A stretch of 64,000 nt of DNA, from the NCBI GenBank assembly GCA_943788865.1, contig CALSRX010000005.1, positions 337,331 through 401,330 on the forward strand. Direction: 5' to 3'. How positions within the stretch are numbered: position 1 is the first letter of the stretch; each line of letters starts with the position of its first letter. Both the position numbers and the translations under genes were made by a program. The DNA is from an uncultured Polaribacter sp. Its GTDB lineage: Bacteria; Bacteroidota; Bacteroidia; Flavobacteriales; Flavobacteriaceae. Shown one piece after another: positions 34,253-43,302 of the stretch. The notes beneath the pieces are model-generated. The model was not told where the DNA came from and did no database searches. It saw only the letters and a program-made list of their open reading frames with translations.

Positions 34253-35809
34253 ATGGCAGAAATTTTAGAAACTACAGAATTAGAAGAACGCAAAACGGGT
34301 AAAGATTTATATAGTTATCAAAAAGGAGCGATCAATAAGATTTTCAAGTTGTTTGAAAGTGCTCCAGACGATTATCATTTGCTATATCAATTACCAACTG
34401 GAGGAGGGAAAACGGTCATTTTTTCTGAAATGGTACGTCAATATTTAAAGCATCATCAAAAGAAAGTATTAGTCATGACCCATAGAATTGAGTTGTGCAA
34501 GCAAACATCATCTATGCTAACTGAATTTGGTGTGGTTAACAAAGTGATTCATAGTACAGCAAGATTAGACGATCAGTCTAATTATTCTTGCTTTGTTGCT
34601 ATGGTAGAAACGTTAAACAACCGTTTAAACGATGACAAACTTGATATTTCTGATATTGGCTTGGTAATTATAGATGAAGCGCATTACAATTCGTTTACCA
34701 AACTCTTTAAGTTTTTTGAAAAGTCATTTATATTAGGCGTTACAGCAACACCTTTAAGTTCTAATATTAAATTACCAATGAAAGACAATTACAATGAGTT
34801 AATTGTTGGTGAAACGATAGAGTCTTTAATCGAGAACGAGTTTTTAGCACGTGCTAAAACCTATTCTTACAATGTTGGTTTAACCTCTTTAGTTGTTGGT
34901 TCTAATGGAGACTATACTGTAAAATCGTCGGAAGATTTGTATTCTAATACAATGATGCTTGGTAAATTATTACAGGCCTACGAAGAAAGATCTAAAGGCA
35001 AAAAAACCTTGATTTTTAACAACGGAATTAATACTTCTATTCACGTTTACGAAACATTTAAAGCAGCTGGATATCCAATCGCACACTTAGACAATACAGC
35101 TACCAAAAAAGAAAGAGCTTTTATATTAAGGTGGTTTAAAAAAACACCAAATGCAATCTTAACTTCGGTAAGTATTTTAACGACAGGTTTTGATGAACCT
35201 ACCGTAGAATCTATCATGTTAAACAGAGCTACAAAATCGTTGACATTGTATTATCAAATGATTGGTAGAGGTTCTAGGATTTTAAAAAACAAGTCTTATT
35301 TCAATATCATAGACCTAGGAAATAATTTTCACAGATTTGGACCATGGGGAGCTGATTTAGATTGGCAACAAATCTTTAGATCTCCTAATTTTTATTTAGA
35401 AAAATTATTGAGCGACGAAGAATTAGAAGAAACGTTTGCCTATGATATGCCAGAGGCTTTAAGAGAAGAATTTGCAAATTCTAAAGACATCACATTTGAT
35501 GTAAAGCAAACCTATTTAGACTCTTTAAAAAACAGACAATCTACTAAAGTAGTGTTAGAGAAATCATTACTACATCATGCAAAAATGTGTATAGAAAACA
35601 GTGAAGATGTTTATGATGCTTTAGATTTAGCAAAAAAATTAAGTGATGATATTGATTTTAGATTGCAACGTTACTCTAAATGTATCAGTAAGAGCACTAC
35701 AAATTTTATGGATTGGTTAAAAAATGATTATAAAGTTAAACTTAGATTGTTTTTAAGAGCTAACTTTGATGAAATGTTTGAGGAAATCCACGGAAGACCT
35801 GCTGAATAG
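34253..35809 (+). CDS. Superfamily 2 DEAH-type helicase (ResIII/SSL2-like)
   Basis: This 518-residue protein has two RecA-like domains. Motifs are YQKGAINKIFKLF (Q-like), QLPTGGGKTVIFSEM (Walker A), VLVMTHRIELCKQT, VIIDEAHYNSF (DEAH), GVTATPLSS, TLIFNNGINTS, LTTGFDEPTVESI and YYQMIGRGSRI. The C-terminal 130 residues are helical and not recognised. No nuclease or methylase domain is present and no restriction genes are nearby. It resembles stand-alone RadD-like DNA helicases rather than a type I or III restriction subunit. Confidence 0.9.
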   Translation: MAEILETTELEERKTGKDLYSYQKGAINKIFKLFESAPDDYHLLYQLPTGGGKTVIFSEMVRQYLKHHQKKVLVMTHRIELCKQTSSMLTEFGVVNKVIHSTARLDDQSNYSCFVAMVETLNNRLNDDKLDISDIGLVIIDEAHYNSFTKLFKFFEKSFILGVTATPLSSNIKLPMKDNYNELIVGETIESLIENEFLARAKTYSYNVGLTSLVVGSNGDYTVKSSEDLYSNTMMLGKLLQAYEERSKGKKTLIFNNGINTSIHVYETFKAAGYPIAHLDNTATKKERAFILRWFKKTPNAILTSVSILTTGFDEPTVESIMLNRATKSLTLYYQMIGRGSRILKNKSYFNIIDLGNNFHRFGPWGADLDWQQIFRSPNFYLEKLLSDEELEETFAYDMPEALREEFANSKDITFDVKQTYLDSLKNRQSTKVVLEKSLLHHAKMCIENSEDVYDALDLAKKLSDDIDFRLQRYSKCISKSTTNFMDWLKNDYKVKLRLFLRANFDEMFEEIHGRPAE

Positions 35810-35850
35810 ATTTATTAAAACTGATTTTAGATTTAGCAAAGAGTTTGCTT

Positions 35851-36753
35851 ATGAAATTAACTAAAGAAACTATACTAATAGTTTTGGCTTTTTTTGCTAT
35901 TTACGTTGTTTGGGGATCTACTTATTTACTCAATAAAATTGCTGTTCAAGAGATTTCTCCATTATTTTTATCTTCTACACGATTTATTTTTGCAGGATTT
36001 TTAATTTTGGTAATTTCTAAAATCTTAAAACTTCCACTAAAAATCACAAAACAACAATTCCTAAACAATCTACTTGCAGGGTTTTTGTTTTTAGTCTATG
36101 GAAACGGGGTTTTTGTTTGGGCTTTAAAATATATAGACAGTAGTTTTGCTGCACTAGAAGCTTCTTCATTGCCATTGGTAGTAATCATCTTAATGAGAAT
36201 TTTATACGGACAGAAAATTCATAAGAAATCGCTATTTGGTGTATTGTTAGGAATCATCGGAATTTATTTATTGGTAAGTCAACAGGAAATTACTAATGGA
36301 GAAAACAGCTTGTTGGGTATTTTAATGATTGCAACCTGTATTCTTAGCTGGGCATTTGCAAGTATTTTTGTTTCTAAGGCTAAAATGCACACAAGCTATT
36401 TTGTAAACTCAGGCTATCAAATGTTTACAGCCGGAATTTTATTATCGATTGGAAGTTTAATTGTTGGAGAAGAATGGAAATCACCATTATTATGGAAAAC
36501 AACCACAATTAGTTCAATGATTTTACTTGTAGTGTTTGGAAGTATCGTTGCGTTTACTGCATTCAATTTTTTATTAAAAAAAGTATCCCCAGAAAAAGTA
36601 GCAACCTCTTCTTATGTAAACCCTTTGATGGCATTACTTTTGGGTTGGTATGTGTTGGATGAAAAAATAACCTTACAATCTATTATAGCAGCAATTATAT
36701 TATTAGTTGGTGTCTATTTTATCAATTCCAAGAAAAGCATTAAGAAAGCTTAA
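35851..36753 (+). CDS. EamA/DMT-family transporter
   Basis: This 300-residue protein (start MKLTKETILI; an ATG two codons earlier is possible) has about ten hydrophobic segments arranged as two EamA halves. The first has VVWGSTYLLNKIAV and SSTRFIFAGFLI; the second has GILMIATCILSWAFASIFVSK and ATSSYVNPLMALLLGWYVLDE. Members export amino acids, nucleosides or other metabolites; the substrate here is unknown. It lies 41 bases after the helicase gene and just before the operator of the sulfite-oxidase-like operon. Confidence 0.92.
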   Translation: MKLTKETILIVLAFFAIYVVWGSTYLLNKIAVQEISPLFLSSTRFIFAGFLILVISKILKLPLKITKQQFLNNLLAGFLFLVYGNGVFVWALKYIDSSFAALEASSLPLVVIILMRILYGQKIHKKSLFGVLLGIIGIYLLVSQQEITNGENSLLGILMIATCILSWAFASIFVSKAKMHTSYFVNSGYQMFTAGILLSIGSLIVGEEWKSPLLWKTTTISSMILLVVFGSIVAFTAFNFLLKKVSPEKVATSSYVNPLMALLLGWYVLDEKITLQSIIAAIILLVGVYFINSKKSIKKA

Positions 36754-36759
36754 AAATAA

Positions 36760-36775
36760 TGTAACAAATGTTACA
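36760..36775. promoter_or_regulatory. Operator palindrome TGTAACAAATGTTACA, copy 2
   Basis: This is the exact reverse complement of the palindrome at 31343-31358. The centre (36767.5) lies 36.5 bases before the end of TACATTTA at 36797-36804. Transcription would then start about 42-44 bases from the operator centre, the class II activator position used by Crp/Fnr proteins. Confidence 0.7.
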
Positions 36776-36796
36776 TTCGTATTATAGATAGTTTAA

Positions 36797-36804
36797 TACA
36801 TTTA
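36797..36804 (+). promoter_or_regulatory. TAnnTTTA promoter element of the molybdoenzyme operon
   Basis: TACATTTA lies 21 bases before the ATG at 36826 and shares its final A (in place of G) with the element of the other operator-linked gene. No -33 TTTG is visible, which fits activator dependence. Confidence 0.5.
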
Positions 36805-36825
36805 TCTTTTTTTAACTTGGTTTTT

Positions 36826-38046
36826 ATGGAAAGAAGAAAATTTATTAAAAAAACAACACTTACTTCATTAGCAGCGCTTATTGGAACCGAAATTGTTTTT
36901 GGCTCTAACATGCTTAAAGATTATAAGCCTTTAGCACTTCAAGAAACAGACCCTTTTAAGTTGTTTAGCTTAGATAGTGAAATGGTTGTTTTAAATGACA
37001 AACCATGGAACATAGAAGCAAAAGCCCATTTATTAGACGATAAAATTACACCTAGTAGTAAAATGTTTATCAGAAATAATGGTCTAATTTCGACAGAAAT
37101 TGATGAGCAAAATTGGACACTTACCATTGATGGTGAATCTGTAAAAAACAAGACAACATTTACCTTAAACGACTTAAAGACAAAGTTTAAAGAATACACT
37201 TATCAGTTGACACTTGAATGTGGTGGAAATGGTAGAAGCGAATTTGACCCTCCTGCAAAAGGAAATCAATGGACAGTAGGAGCAGTTAGCTGTGCTACCT
37301 GGACAGGTGTTCGATTAAAAGATGTATTAGAAGCTGCTGGAATAAAAAACGACGCAGTGTATATTGGATACCATGCGGCAGATACTCATTTAAGTGGAGA
37401 TCCTTCAAAGGAACCTATATCTAGAGGAGCCCCAATGTCTAAAGCTCTAGAAGACGAAACATTAATTGCCTATAAAATGAACGGAAAAAAGATTCCGTTA
37501 GCACATGGTTTCCCGTTAAGATTGGTTGCAGGTGGTTGGCCAGCATCCGTTTCTGGAAAATGGATCAATAGAATTAGCATCCGTAATATAGAGCACGATG
37601 GAACAAAAATGACAGGAACAGCTTATAGAGTTCCTAAATTTCCGGTTGCTCCTGGAGAAAAAGTTAAAGATGAAGACATGAAGATTATTGAATCGATGCC
37701 TGTTAAATCTTTGATAACCTATCCAAAATCTGGAGCCATCATTAAAAAAGGAGATTCGTTAGCAATAAGAGGTCATGCTTGGGCAGGAGATTTAGAAGTA
37801 GCCAAAATGGAGTACTCAATTGACTTTGGTGCTACTTGGCATCAAGCTAGTATTGATAAACCAGTTAATCGATTAGCATGGCAACATTTTTCTGCATCAA
37901 TTAATTTTCCAAAAGTAGGGTATTATGAGGTGTGGGCTAGAGCTACAGACTCGAACAACATTGCTCAACCTATGTTGTTGCCAGGCTGGAACCCTAAAGG
38001 GTATTTAAATAATGCTTGCCATAGAATTGCTATAAAAGTAAAATAA
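36826..38046 (+). CDS. Sulfite-oxidase-like molybdopterin enzyme, Tat-exported
   Basis: The start at MERRKFIKKT (406 residues) places a twin-arginine motif, RRKF, before a hydrophobic stretch (LTSLAALIGTEIVFG), so it should be folded with cofactor and exported. The catalytic domain has TLECGGNGRSEFDPP, whose Cys is the expected Mo ligand, then AVSCATWTGVRLKDVL, HGFPLRLV and GGWPASVSGKWI. The C-terminal domain (VAKMEYSIDFGATWHQA) is the Mo-co dimerisation domain. There is no heme domain on the same chain, but the next gene encodes a cytochrome c. Substrate is inferred as sulfite; other oxidation or reduction reactions cannot be excluded. Confidence 0.92.
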   Translation: MERRKFIKKTTLTSLAALIGTEIVFGSNMLKDYKPLALQETDPFKLFSLDSEMVVLNDKPWNIEAKAHLLDDKITPSSKMFIRNNGLISTEIDEQNWTLTIDGESVKNKTTFTLNDLKTKFKEYTYQLTLECGGNGRSEFDPPAKGNQWTVGAVSCATWTGVRLKDVLEAAGIKNDAVYIGYHAADTHLSGDPSKEPISRGAPMSKALEDETLIAYKMNGKKIPLAHGFPLRLVAGGWPASVSGKWINRISIRNIEHDGTKMTGTAYRVPKFPVAPGEKVKDEDMKIIESMPVKSLITYPKSGAIIKKGDSLAIRGHAWAGDLEVAKMEYSIDFGATWHQASIDKPVNRLAWQHFSASINFPKVGYYEVWARATDSNNIAQPMLLPGWNPKGYLNNACHRIAIKVK

Positions 38047-38510
38047 TGCAACAAAACTCAAGCGAATATAAAAAGTTACTTAAGAAAGCTGAAAGATTAG
38101 CTTATTCAGGTCTTTTTTTAATGGGCATCTCAATTGGATTGCTTTTTTTAAAAATTTACGATCCTACGTTAAGCATTTTTGAAGGAAAACAAGAAATTGC
38201 AGAAGTTATTGATGAAGACTTAATTGAAAACGGTATTCATGTGAGAACTGGTTTTGTTGATGATGTTGGTTTAATGACTGTTGTAAATAATTGTACCAAT
38301 TGCCATTCTTCAAAATTGGTTATTCAAAACAGAATGAATGAAGATCGCTGGAATGCTACAATTAAATGGATGCAAGAAACCCAAAACCTCTGGCCTTTAG
38401 GAGACAATCAAAAAATAATTGTAGATTATTTGGTTAAAAATTACCCGCCTGTAGAAAAAGGAAGAAGAGCGAGTTTAACAAATATCAATTGGTATGAGCT
38501 TAAAAAATAG
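38046..38510 (+). CDS. Membrane-anchored monoheme cytochrome c, partner of the molybdoenzyme
   Basis: This 154-residue protein starts on the last base of the preceding stop. One transmembrane helix (YSGLFLMGISIGLLFLKIY) lies near the N-terminus. The heme site is CTNCH in VVNNCTNCHSSKLV, and Met residues in RMNEDRW or IKWMQ may be the axial ligand. The gene order resembles SorA-SorB, where a cytochrome takes electrons from sulfite dehydrogenase. Its end overlaps the sulfurtransferase gene by 17 bases. Confidence 0.88.
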   Translation: MQQNSSEYKKLLKKAERLAYSGLFLMGISIGLLFLKIYDPTLSIFEGKQEIAEVIDEDLIENGIHVRTGFVDDVGLMTVVNNCTNCHSSKLVIQNRMNEDRWNATIKWMQETQNLWPLGDNQKIIVDYLVKNYPPVEKGRRASLTNINWYELKK

Positions 38511-39384
38511 TTCTTTTTTTATGTTGCTTTTCCTGTTTTTTGCTTGTAATCAGCAAGAACACACTACAAGCTATTTAATTGAGTTAGATGATTTTGAATC
38601 TTTATCAAAATTAAAAACTACAAAAATCATTGACTTTAGAAAATTAAAAGACTACCAAGAAGGTCATGTTCAAAATGCTATCAACATTTGGAGATCAGAC
38701 ATAGAAGATGCCACATTTCCTTATGGTGGAATGAAAGCGAATAAAATACAATTAGAAGCATTATTTAGCAGGTTAGGAATACAAAAGGATGATACCTTAA
38801 TTATTTATGACGATAAAGGATTGTCAGATGCAGCAAGGTTATGGTGGGTGTTGCAATACTACAATTTTAAAAATGTAAAGTTACTTAATGGAGGGCTAGT
38901 TACGTTACAAAACGCAGGAATTACTTTATCTAAAGAGAGTGTTCGTTTTGTGCCTTCTAAATTTGAATTTAGTGGAATCAGTACTCGCTTTTTTGCTTCT
39001 AAAGAACAAATTCAAAATGCCATTTCAAATAAATCCTTAATTCTAGACACAAGAACAGAAGATGAATTTACTGGAAAGCAATTGAAAAAAGGAGCATTTC
39101 AAGCAGGAAGAATTCCTTCTAGCAAACTAATTGATTGGGCAAACGCAATTAATTATAACGGCAATAAAAAAATTAAATCGGTAGCTGAATTAAATAAGAT
39201 TTATGGCGAATTAACTACAGACAAAAGTGATACCTTATTTGTGTATTGTCATAGTGGAGTTCGATCAGCACATACCACATTTGTATTAACTCAATTATTA
39301 AATTATAAACATGTATTAAATTATGATGGCTCTTGGACTGAATGGAGTTATTATAAAAAATTACCAACCGCAAAAGATTATTAA
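38494..39384 (+). CDS. Rhodanese-type sulfurtransferase lipoprotein
   Basis: This 296-residue protein begins with a lipoprotein signal (FFMLLFLFFAC). It has two rhodanese domains, like thiosulfate or mercaptopyruvate sulfurtransferases. The first (IIDFRKLKDYQEGHVQNAINI) is inactive. The second carries the catalytic Cys in VYCHSGVRSAHT after LILDTRTEDEFTG. It should act in the periplasm, where transfer of a sulfane sulfur releases sulfite that the neighbouring oxidase could consume. That link is inference from gene order. Start and stop overlap or touch both neighbours. Confidence 0.9.
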   Translation: MSLKNSSFFMLLFLFFACNQQEHTTSYLIELDDFESLSKLKTTKIIDFRKLKDYQEGHVQNAINIWRSDIEDATFPYGGMKANKIQLEALFSRLGIQKDDTLIIYDDKGLSDAARLWWVLQYYNFKNVKLLNGGLVTLQNAGITLSKESVRFVPSKFEFSGISTRFFASKEQIQNAISNKSLILDTRTEDEFTGKQLKKGAFQAGRIPSSKLIDWANAINYNGNKKIKSVAELNKIYGELTTDKSDTLFVYCHSGVRSAHTTFVLTQLLNYKHVLNYDGSWTEWSYYKKLPTAKDY

Positions 39385-39385
39385 A

Positions 39386-40261
39386 ATGGAAAACTATTTA
39401 GAAATTTTTACAAACACTGTAATAGGAATGGCAAATTACCAATGGAGGCAAATCGTATTTGATGTTCCTTGGAATGAAAACTGGTTTTGGGGATTAACAA
39501 TTGTCTCATTAGGAGTTTGGGCATTAGAGTTGTTATTTCCTTGGAGAAAAAATCAGAAAGCCTTTAGAAGAGACTTTTGGTTAGATTGGATTTATATGTA
39601 TCTAAACTTTTTTATTTTCCAAATAGGATTATTTGGTTTGTATGATTTACTAGGAAGCATATTTAATAGTTTTGGAATTACCTCTACATCTTTTGCTTTA
39701 ATTTCTAAAGATGCCATACCAACTTGGGCATTTATCTTAATATTCTTTATTTTAAATGATTTTGTGCAATGGTTTACCCATGTTTTACTACATAAATATG
39801 AGTTTTTATGGAAATTCCATAAAGTACATCATTCTGTAAAAGAAATGGGATTTGCAGCACATTTACGTTACCATTGGATGGAAAATATTTTTTACAAACC
39901 TTTAAAAACATTAGCGGTGATGATTTTGGTTGGAGCTGAACCAGAGCAAGCATTTTTTATACACTTCTTTGCTGTTCTAATTGGTCATTTAAATCATGCA
40001 AACATTCGTATTACTTGGGGTCCTTTAAAATACATTTTTAACAATTCGGTAATGCATTTGTACCATCATGTAAAAGCTTTGCCAGAAGGAAGAAATCATG
40101 GAATCAATTTCGGGATAAGCTTAAGTCTTTGGGATTACATTTTCAAAACAAATTATGTTCCAGAAGATAGTGGAACCATTGAACTAGGTTTTCCAGAAGA
40201 TGAGAAATTCCCGCAAAGTTTATGGGGTCAGATTATTTATGGTTTTGGGAAGAAAAAATAA
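39386..40261 (+). CDS. Fatty acid hydroxylase / sterol desaturase family membrane protein
   Basis: The start at MENYLEIFTNTV (291 residues) follows the sulfurtransferase stop by one base. Several hydrophobic segments surround the di-iron histidine clusters: HVLLHKYEFLWKFHKVHH, HLNHANI and MHLYHHVKALPEGRNHG. Such enzymes use oxygen to hydroxylate or desaturate lipids. Its role in an operon of sulfur redox genes is not obvious. A terminator follows. Confidence 0.92.
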   Translation: MENYLEIFTNTVIGMANYQWRQIVFDVPWNENWFWGLTIVSLGVWALELLFPWRKNQKAFRRDFWLDWIYMYLNFFIFQIGLFGLYDLLGSIFNSFGITSTSFALISKDAIPTWAFILIFFILNDFVQWFTHVLLHKYEFLWKFHKVHHSVKEMGFAAHLRYHWMENIFYKPLKTLAVMILVGAEPEQAFFIHFFAVLIGHLNHANIRITWGPLKYIFNNSVMHLYHHVKALPEGRNHGINFGISLSLWDYIFKTNYVPEDSGTIELGFPEDEKFPQSLWGQIIYGFGKKK

Positions 40262-40286
40262 ACGCTTTTAAGAATTATATAAAGTT

Positions 40287-40320
40287 AAAAAAAACGCTTA
40301 GAGAAATCTAAGCGTTTTTT
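40287..40320 (+). terminator. Terminator of the molybdoenzyme operon
   Basis: The stem AAACGCTTAGA/TCTAAGCGTTT has loop GAAA and flanking A- and T-runs. It ends the four-gene operon. Confidence 0.9.
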
Positions 40321-40352
40321 ATTACATTTAGCATTCTTAAAAATAACACCAA

Positions 40353-43140
40353 ATGAAAACAACTATTTACAGCATTCTTTTTTTACTTACTATATCTGTA
40401 AGTGCACAAAAAAAAGTATTGGATCATGCAGATTTTGATATCTGGAACACTATTAGAAGTCAATCAATCTCAAACAACGGAAAATTTATCATGTACTCTT
40501 TAGAGAGAGGAGAGAAAGATCGTTTTTTGAAAATTAAAGATGAAAAAGCAAACCCTATTTTTAATTATGATAGAGTTGCTGGAGGGCAATTTACATTCGA
40601 TTCTAAGAATGCTCTTTTTACCATAAAAGCATGGAAAGATAGCATTACCGAAATGCAAAGAAGAAAAGTTAAGAAAGATAAAATGCCTAACGACACTTTA
40701 GCAATTTTTAACCTTCCAAGTAAAAATTTGACAAAAATTTCAGATGTTAAATCTTATAAAGTACCTGAAAAATGGGCTGGTTATGTTGCTTATTTATTAG
40801 AGGAAATAAAAAAACCTGTTTCAAAAGACAAAACAAAAAAAACAGATTCAAAAGCGAAAGCTAAAAAAGTTAAAAAAGTAAGTGCAAAAAATGGCTATCA
40901 TTTAGTTGTCAGAAATTTAGCAACACAACAAGAAGACACCTTGAAGTATGTTACCTCGTATTCTTTCGCCAAAGAAGGAAAAAGCTTAGCTTATGTAACA
41001 ACAGGAGATTCTGAGGCTAAAAATGGGGGTGTTTATGTGTTGAACTTAAACAACAATCAAACAACAGAAGTATTTACTGCAAATAATAAATCAAAGTATT
41101 ATCAAATAACCTTTAATGATGAAGGTACGAAGCTTGGTTTTGTTGTCGATGCAGATACTACAAAAGCTTTAGTTAGACCACATCAATTGTATGTATGGAA
41201 TGGTGGGGCAAAAGCAACAGAAATTACTGATCAAAATGCTACCTCTAAGGGATATAAAATATCTTCTAATGGAAGGATTGGTTTTTCTAAAGACAACAGC
41301 AAAATGTATTTTGGTTTTGCCACTCAGCCTATTGTAAAAGACACTACACTTGTAAAAGATGAAATTGTGAATGTAGAAGTTTGGGCATACGATTCACCTA
41401 GACTTTACACGGTACAAGAATTACAGGTAAATAACGATAAAAGAAAATCATATCTAGCTGCGTTGCATTTAAATTCAAACAAAGTGGTTCAATTAGCAAC
41501 AACAGAGTATCCAGATGCTAGTGTTGGAAACGAAGGAAATGCTGAAAATGTTTTAGTTTCAAATGGAACTCCATATATGTTAGAAAGTCAATGGACAGGA
41601 ATGAGAGCTAGCGATTATGCTATCGTAAACTCTTCAACGGGCAATATTCGTACAATACTTACCAATGTTGGTGGTAGAGTTCAATTAAGTCCGAATGGGA
41701 AGTTTGCGTATGGATATAACCCTGTTGATAGTACTTGGTTTTCATATGATTTACAGAGCAATAAAAAGTTAGATTTAACCAAAGGGAAAGTATTTTACAA
41801 TGAACTAAATGATACTCCTAATCATCCTGGATCTTACGGAATGGCAGGATGGACAAAAGATGATAATGCCATGTTGATTTATGATCGATATGACATCTTT
41901 AAGTTCAATCCGACAACAGGTCAAAGCACCAAATTAACAAATGGTAGAGCTACTAAAACAGTATTTCGCTATGTAAGATTGGATAGAGAAGCGCGTTTTA
42001 TTGATGAATCTAAAACTTGGTTGTTAACCACATTTAATGAAACTTCTAAGAATAGTGGATATTATGAATACAATCCTAAAAGAAATAGAGGTAAACAATT
42101 GGTAGATGGACCCTTTAGATATTCAAATCCAGTAAAAGCAACAGATAGTAAAAACGTATTATTTACTCGTCAATCTTTTATTGAGTTTCCAAACTTAAGA
42201 GTGTCAGATTTAAGCTTTAAAAAAGAAACCGTAATTAGTGATGCAAATCCACAACAAAAAGAGTATAACTGGGGAACAATTGAATTGACACATTGGACAT
42301 CTTTAGAAGGAAAAGCCTTGAGTGGTTTATTAATAAAACCAGAAAACTTTGATCCAAACAAAAAATATCCATTACTAGTAAATTTCTATGAAAGAAGTTC
42401 AGATGGGTTGCATTCACATAGAGCTCCATCACCAGGAAGATCTAGTATCAACTATAGTTTTTATACAAGTAGAGGATATGTAATCTTTAATCCAGATATC
42501 GTTTATAGAGATGGATATCCAGGAGAATCAGCATATAACGCAGTAATTCCTGGAATAACGGCGTTAGTAGATAAAGGCTTCATTAAAAAAGATAAAATTG
42601 GCGCTCAAGGACATAGTTGGGGAGGATATCAACTAGCTTATTTAGTAACAAAAACAGATATTTTTGCAGCAGTTGAATCTGGTGCTCCAGTAGCTAATAT
42701 GATAAGTGCTTATGGCGGAATTAGATGGTGGACAGGCTTGAGTAGACAATTTCAATACGAGCATACTCAAAGTAGAATAGGAGGTACACCTTGGGAATAT
42801 CCAATGCGTTACATAGAAAATTCTCCAATTTTTGCTATTGATAAAATAAACACACCTTTATTAATTATGCATAATGATGAAGATGGTCATGTGCCATGGG
42901 TATCAGGGAATTGAATTTTTTACAGCCTTAAGACGTTTAGGAAAACCTTCTTGGTTGTTAAATTATAATGGAGAACCGCACTGGCCATTAAAAATGCAAA
43001 ACAGAAAAGATTTTAATATTAGAATGGCACAGTTTTTTGATTATTATCTAAAAGATACAGCAAAGCCAACTTGGATGCATCGTGGAGTTCCTGCAATAGA
43101 AAAAGGGATTAAACAAGGGTATGAATTGATGAAGAATTAA
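40353..43140 (+). pseudogene. Secreted S9 family (prolyl oligopeptidase type) peptidase with a 1-base insertion
   Basis: A signal peptide (...LTISVSAQKK) is followed by a beta-propeller of about 600 residues and an alpha/beta hydrolase domain with the nucleophile in GHSWGGYQ. The catalytic Asp lies in HNDEDGHVPW. Directly after this Trp codon one extra G (GGG at 42898-42900) shifts the frame to a stop. Without it the protein continues (QGIEFFTALRRLGKP) to the catalytic His in NGEPHWPL and ends at 43140, 928 residues in total. As written, the enzyme lacks its catalytic His. Conservation after the indel is normal, so an error or very young mutation is likely. Confidence 0.9.
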
Positions 43141-43161
43141 ACGACAATTTTGAAAGCAAAT

Positions 43162-43199
43162 AAAAACTCCAAAGAAATTATTCTTTGGAGTTTTTATTT
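43162..43199 (+). terminator. Terminator after the S9 peptidase
   Basis: The stem AACTCCAAAGAA/TTCTTTGGAGTT has loop ATTA and is followed by a T-rich run. Confidence 0.85.
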
Positions 43200-43215
43200 G
43201 TATAATAAATTATAA

Positions 43216-43302
43216 TTACTTTTTAGGTTTAATATCTACCCCAGTTTTTGTCTTAGGTTTGATATCTACTCCTGTTTTTGTTTTACCCGAATCGGTTTGT
43301 GG
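43216..43302 (-). pseudogene. C-terminal tail of an otherwise missing minus-strand gene
   Basis: On the minus strand a frame without a start reads QTDSGKTKTGVDIKP, then KTKTGVDIKPKK and a stop at 43216. The 10-residue unit KTKTGVDIKP occurs twice as a 30-base direct repeat (43224-43283). It looks like the low-complexity tail of a protein. The frame meets a stop at 43321-43323, and the plus strand there already encodes an amidohydrolase, so the gene body is gone. Confidence 0.55.

Noticed and set aside
34253..35809. Restriction-modification or defence helicase
   Set aside because: No methylase, specificity or nuclease gene lies nearby and the protein has no nuclease domain.
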